Below the pieces are notes generated by a model. That model was not told the origin of the DNA, made no database searches, and saw only the letters and a list, made by a program, of their open reading frames with translations. A stretch of 7,665 nt of DNA from Opitutales bacterium (GTDB lineage Bacteria; Verrucomicrobiota; Verrucomicrobiia; Opitutales; Intestinicryptomonadaceae), in NCBI GenBank assembly GCA_017526045.1, contig JAFXRX010000097.1, positions 1 to 7,665 on the forward strand. The letters are read 5' to 3'. Position 1 is the stretch's first letter, and every line of letters starts with the position of its first letter. Of this stretch, positions 6,362-7,665 are shown piece after piece. Position numbers and translations under genes: made by a program.

Positions 6362-7102
6362 ATGCCGGAAAAATTTTCAACTTCCCATAAATCCAGCGGG
6401 GCTTTGCCCGCCGCGCCGCGGCATGTCGCCATAATCATGGACGGCAACGGCAGATGGGCAAAGAGCAGGGGCTTGCCGCGCATAATGGGGCACCGCGAGG
6501 GCGCAAGGCGCGTGCTGGACGTCTTTGAGGCGGCGGCAAAAAGCGGCGTCGAATTCCTGACGCTTTACGCGTTTTCGTCAGAAAACTGGAACAGGCCCAA
6601 AACCGAGGTGAAGGCCCTCATGAAGCTTTTGATGGCGTCCTTAAAAAAATACGGTAAGATGTTTTTGGAAAAAGAAGTGCGCTTCCGCACCATTGGCGAC
6701 ATCTCCGCGCTCCCCGAAGACTGCAGGGGCGAAATCGAAAAATTGGAGCAAAGTACGCGGCGTTTCACAAAGTCGAACCTGGTTTTGGCGCTCAACTACG
6801 GCTCGCGCGGCGAGCTTGTGCGCGCGGTCAACAAAATCGGCAAATCCTCAAACATAACTTGGGAGGACATCCAAAAAAACCTCGACACAGCCGATATTCC
6901 CGACCCCGACATAATCATACGCACATCGGGCGAGATGCGGCTCAGCAACTTCCTTTTGCTGCAGGCTGCGTATTCCGAGCTCTATTTTGCCGGCGTCTAT
7001 TGGCCGGACTTCGGCGCGAAAGAATTTGAAAAGGCCATGCGCGAATACGCAAAGCGCGAGCGCCGCTACGGCTTAACAACGGAACAATTAAAAAACAAAT
7101 GA
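6362..7102 (+). CDS. uppS: Isoprenyl transferase (undecaprenyl diphosphate synthase)
   Basis: This cis-prenyltransferase condenses isopentenyl diphosphate units onto farnesyl diphosphate to make the C55 lipid carrier for peptidoglycan and O-antigen; it acts at the cytoplasmic face of the inner membrane. The 246-aa product (E. coli 253) has MDGNGRWA (26-33) with catalytic Asp27, SSENWNRP (72-79), RTSGEMRLSN (187-196) with Arg187, Arg193 and Ser195, and AYSELYF (203-209) with Mg-linked Glu206. Two positions differ from E. coli: Met192 replaces His199 and Leu200 replaces Trp207 (NFLLLQ rather than NFLLWQ). The ATG at 6362 gives a usual 20-residue lead before the HVAIIMDG strand; no Shine-Dalgarno precedes it. 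It overlaps cdsA by ATGA, so the two are an operon, as in many bacteria. Chain length cannot be read with certainty, so a shorter- or longer-chain cis-prenyltransferase remains possible. Confidence 0.96.
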   Translation: MPEKFSTSHKSSGALPAAPRHVAIIMDGNGRWAKSRGLPRIMGHREGARRVLDVFEAAAKSGVEFLTLYAFSSENWNRPKTEVKALMKLLMASLKKYGKMFLEKEVRFRTIGDISALPEDCRGEIEKLEQSTRRFTKSNLVLALNYGSRGELVRAVNKIGKSSNITWEDIQKNLDTADIPDPDIIIRTSGEMRLSNFLLLQAAYSELYFAGVYWPDFGAKEFEKAMREYAKRERRYGLTTEQLKNK

Positions 7103-7665
7103 CAAAACGCATACTAAGCACAGTAATTATTCTTGCCCTCTTGGCTTTGGCGATTTATTTCGGCGGCGCTTGCGGCTTTTCGGCTTTGATTTTAATTCTT
7201 GCGCTTTTGGCGGCGTACGAGGCGTGCCAGCTCGAAAAGAAGTGCGGGCTAAACCCGCGCTTTTGGCTTGTCGCGCTGCTTCTTTGCGCGTTCTTCGCCT
7301 CGCCTTTTTTATGCCGCCTGCCGTACGCGGGCTGCCTGTCCGCCGCGCTGCTTTCGCCGCAAATTGTGCTTGTAGGCTTTTTGATTGCCGCGCTGAAATC
7401 TCCCTATTCCGACTACCCCTTGAAAACCCTGCTGCCTGAATATTTAACGGCTGTCGTCTTTGGAACTTTTATTTTGTGCTTTGTAAGGCTTGCTTTTATC
7501 GACATCAAAATCGCGGTGTGGGCGGCGTTCGTCATAAAATTTTCCGACATCGGCGGATACCTGTTCGGCTGCGGCTTTGGCAGGAACAAAATCGCCCCGA
7601 CGATAAGCCCCAAGAAATCCTGGGAGGGGCTTTTGGGCGGCATCTTTTTGTCGAGCGCGGGCGGC
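7099..7665 (+). CDS. cdsA: Phosphatidate cytidylyltransferase, 3' end missing
   Basis: CdsA is an inner-membrane enzyme that makes CDP-diacylglycerol from phosphatidate and CTP, the branch point to phosphatidylglycerol, cardiolipin and phosphatidylethanolamine. The window holds 189 codons, open to its right edge. Hydrophobic segments lie at about 5-22, 27-41, 55-72, 78-99, 116-132 and 137-148. Then comes the conserved family region: SDIGGYLFG (149-157; E. coli ADSGAYMFG), GRNKIAPTISPKKSWEGLLGG in two parts, GRNKIAP (161-167) and SPKKSWEGLLGG (170-181). The C-terminal CDP-alcohol signature (KR/KD/HGG/DR-D) would lie beyond the window. The ATG overlaps the uppS stop (ATGA), pointing to translational coupling and shared transcription. 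No Shine-Dalgarno is present. Family assignment is firm because of the SPKKxWEG block and its place after uppS. Confidence 0.93.
   Translation, partial: MTKRILSTVIILALLALAIYFGGACGFSALILILALLAAYEACQLEKKCGLNPRFWLVALLLCAFFASPFLCRLPYAGCLSAALLSPQIVLVGFLIAALKSPYSDYPLKTLLPEYLTAVVFGTFILCFVRLAFIDIKIAVWAAFVIKFSDIGGYLFGCGFGRNKIAPTISPKKSWEGLLGGIFLSSAGG

Noticed and set aside
1..7665. CRISPR array, insertion sequence, phage or defence genes
   Set aside because: No spaced direct repeats, transposase motifs, terminal inverted repeats or nuclease/toxin domains were found. The genes are housekeeping or envelope genes of similar composition.

Overview
This window reads as ordinary chromosomal DNA of a Gram-negative bacterium. 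It encodes a signal-peptide-bearing outer-membrane barrel and a lipoprotein, both of which need a two-membrane envelope. Coding sequence is moderately GC-rich with AT-rich spacers, and none of the six visible starts has a well-placed Shine-Dalgarno motif. That combination, with a PurT and an OGG1-type glycosylase, would fit Verrucomicrobiota (Opitutae-like) or a related PVC/FCB lineage. The lineage is inference; no rRNA or other marker is present.

Layout. At the left edge lie about 16 bases of the 5' end of a tRNA on the minus strand, best matching tRNA-His, with an exact TTGACA upstream of it. Next comes a sigma70-like promoter and purT (formate-dependent GAR transformylase, purine synthesis), closed by a strong intrinsic terminator. 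hrpB (DExH helicase) starts four bases after that terminator's T-tract and converges with a minus-strand gene, overlapping it by 11 bp. The minus-strand cluster, in transcription order, is an uncharacterised beta-barrel protein, then 4 nt later an uncharacterised lipoprotein, then an OGG1-type 8-oxoguanine glycosylase whose ATG shares one base with the lipoprotein stop. A 111-bp divergent spacer separates this cluster from uppS and cdsA on the plus strand. These two overlap by ATGA; they make the undecaprenyl carrier and CDP-diacylglycerol, so they form an envelope-lipid operon. cdsA runs off the right edge.

Five of the seven proteins are recognisable housekeeping enzymes with intact catalytic residues. 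The unexplained content is the barrel/lipoprotein pair and its apparent operon with a DNA-repair gene. I see no mobile element, CRISPR array, phage gene or toxin-antitoxin pair, and no clear evidence of a new defence or mobile system.
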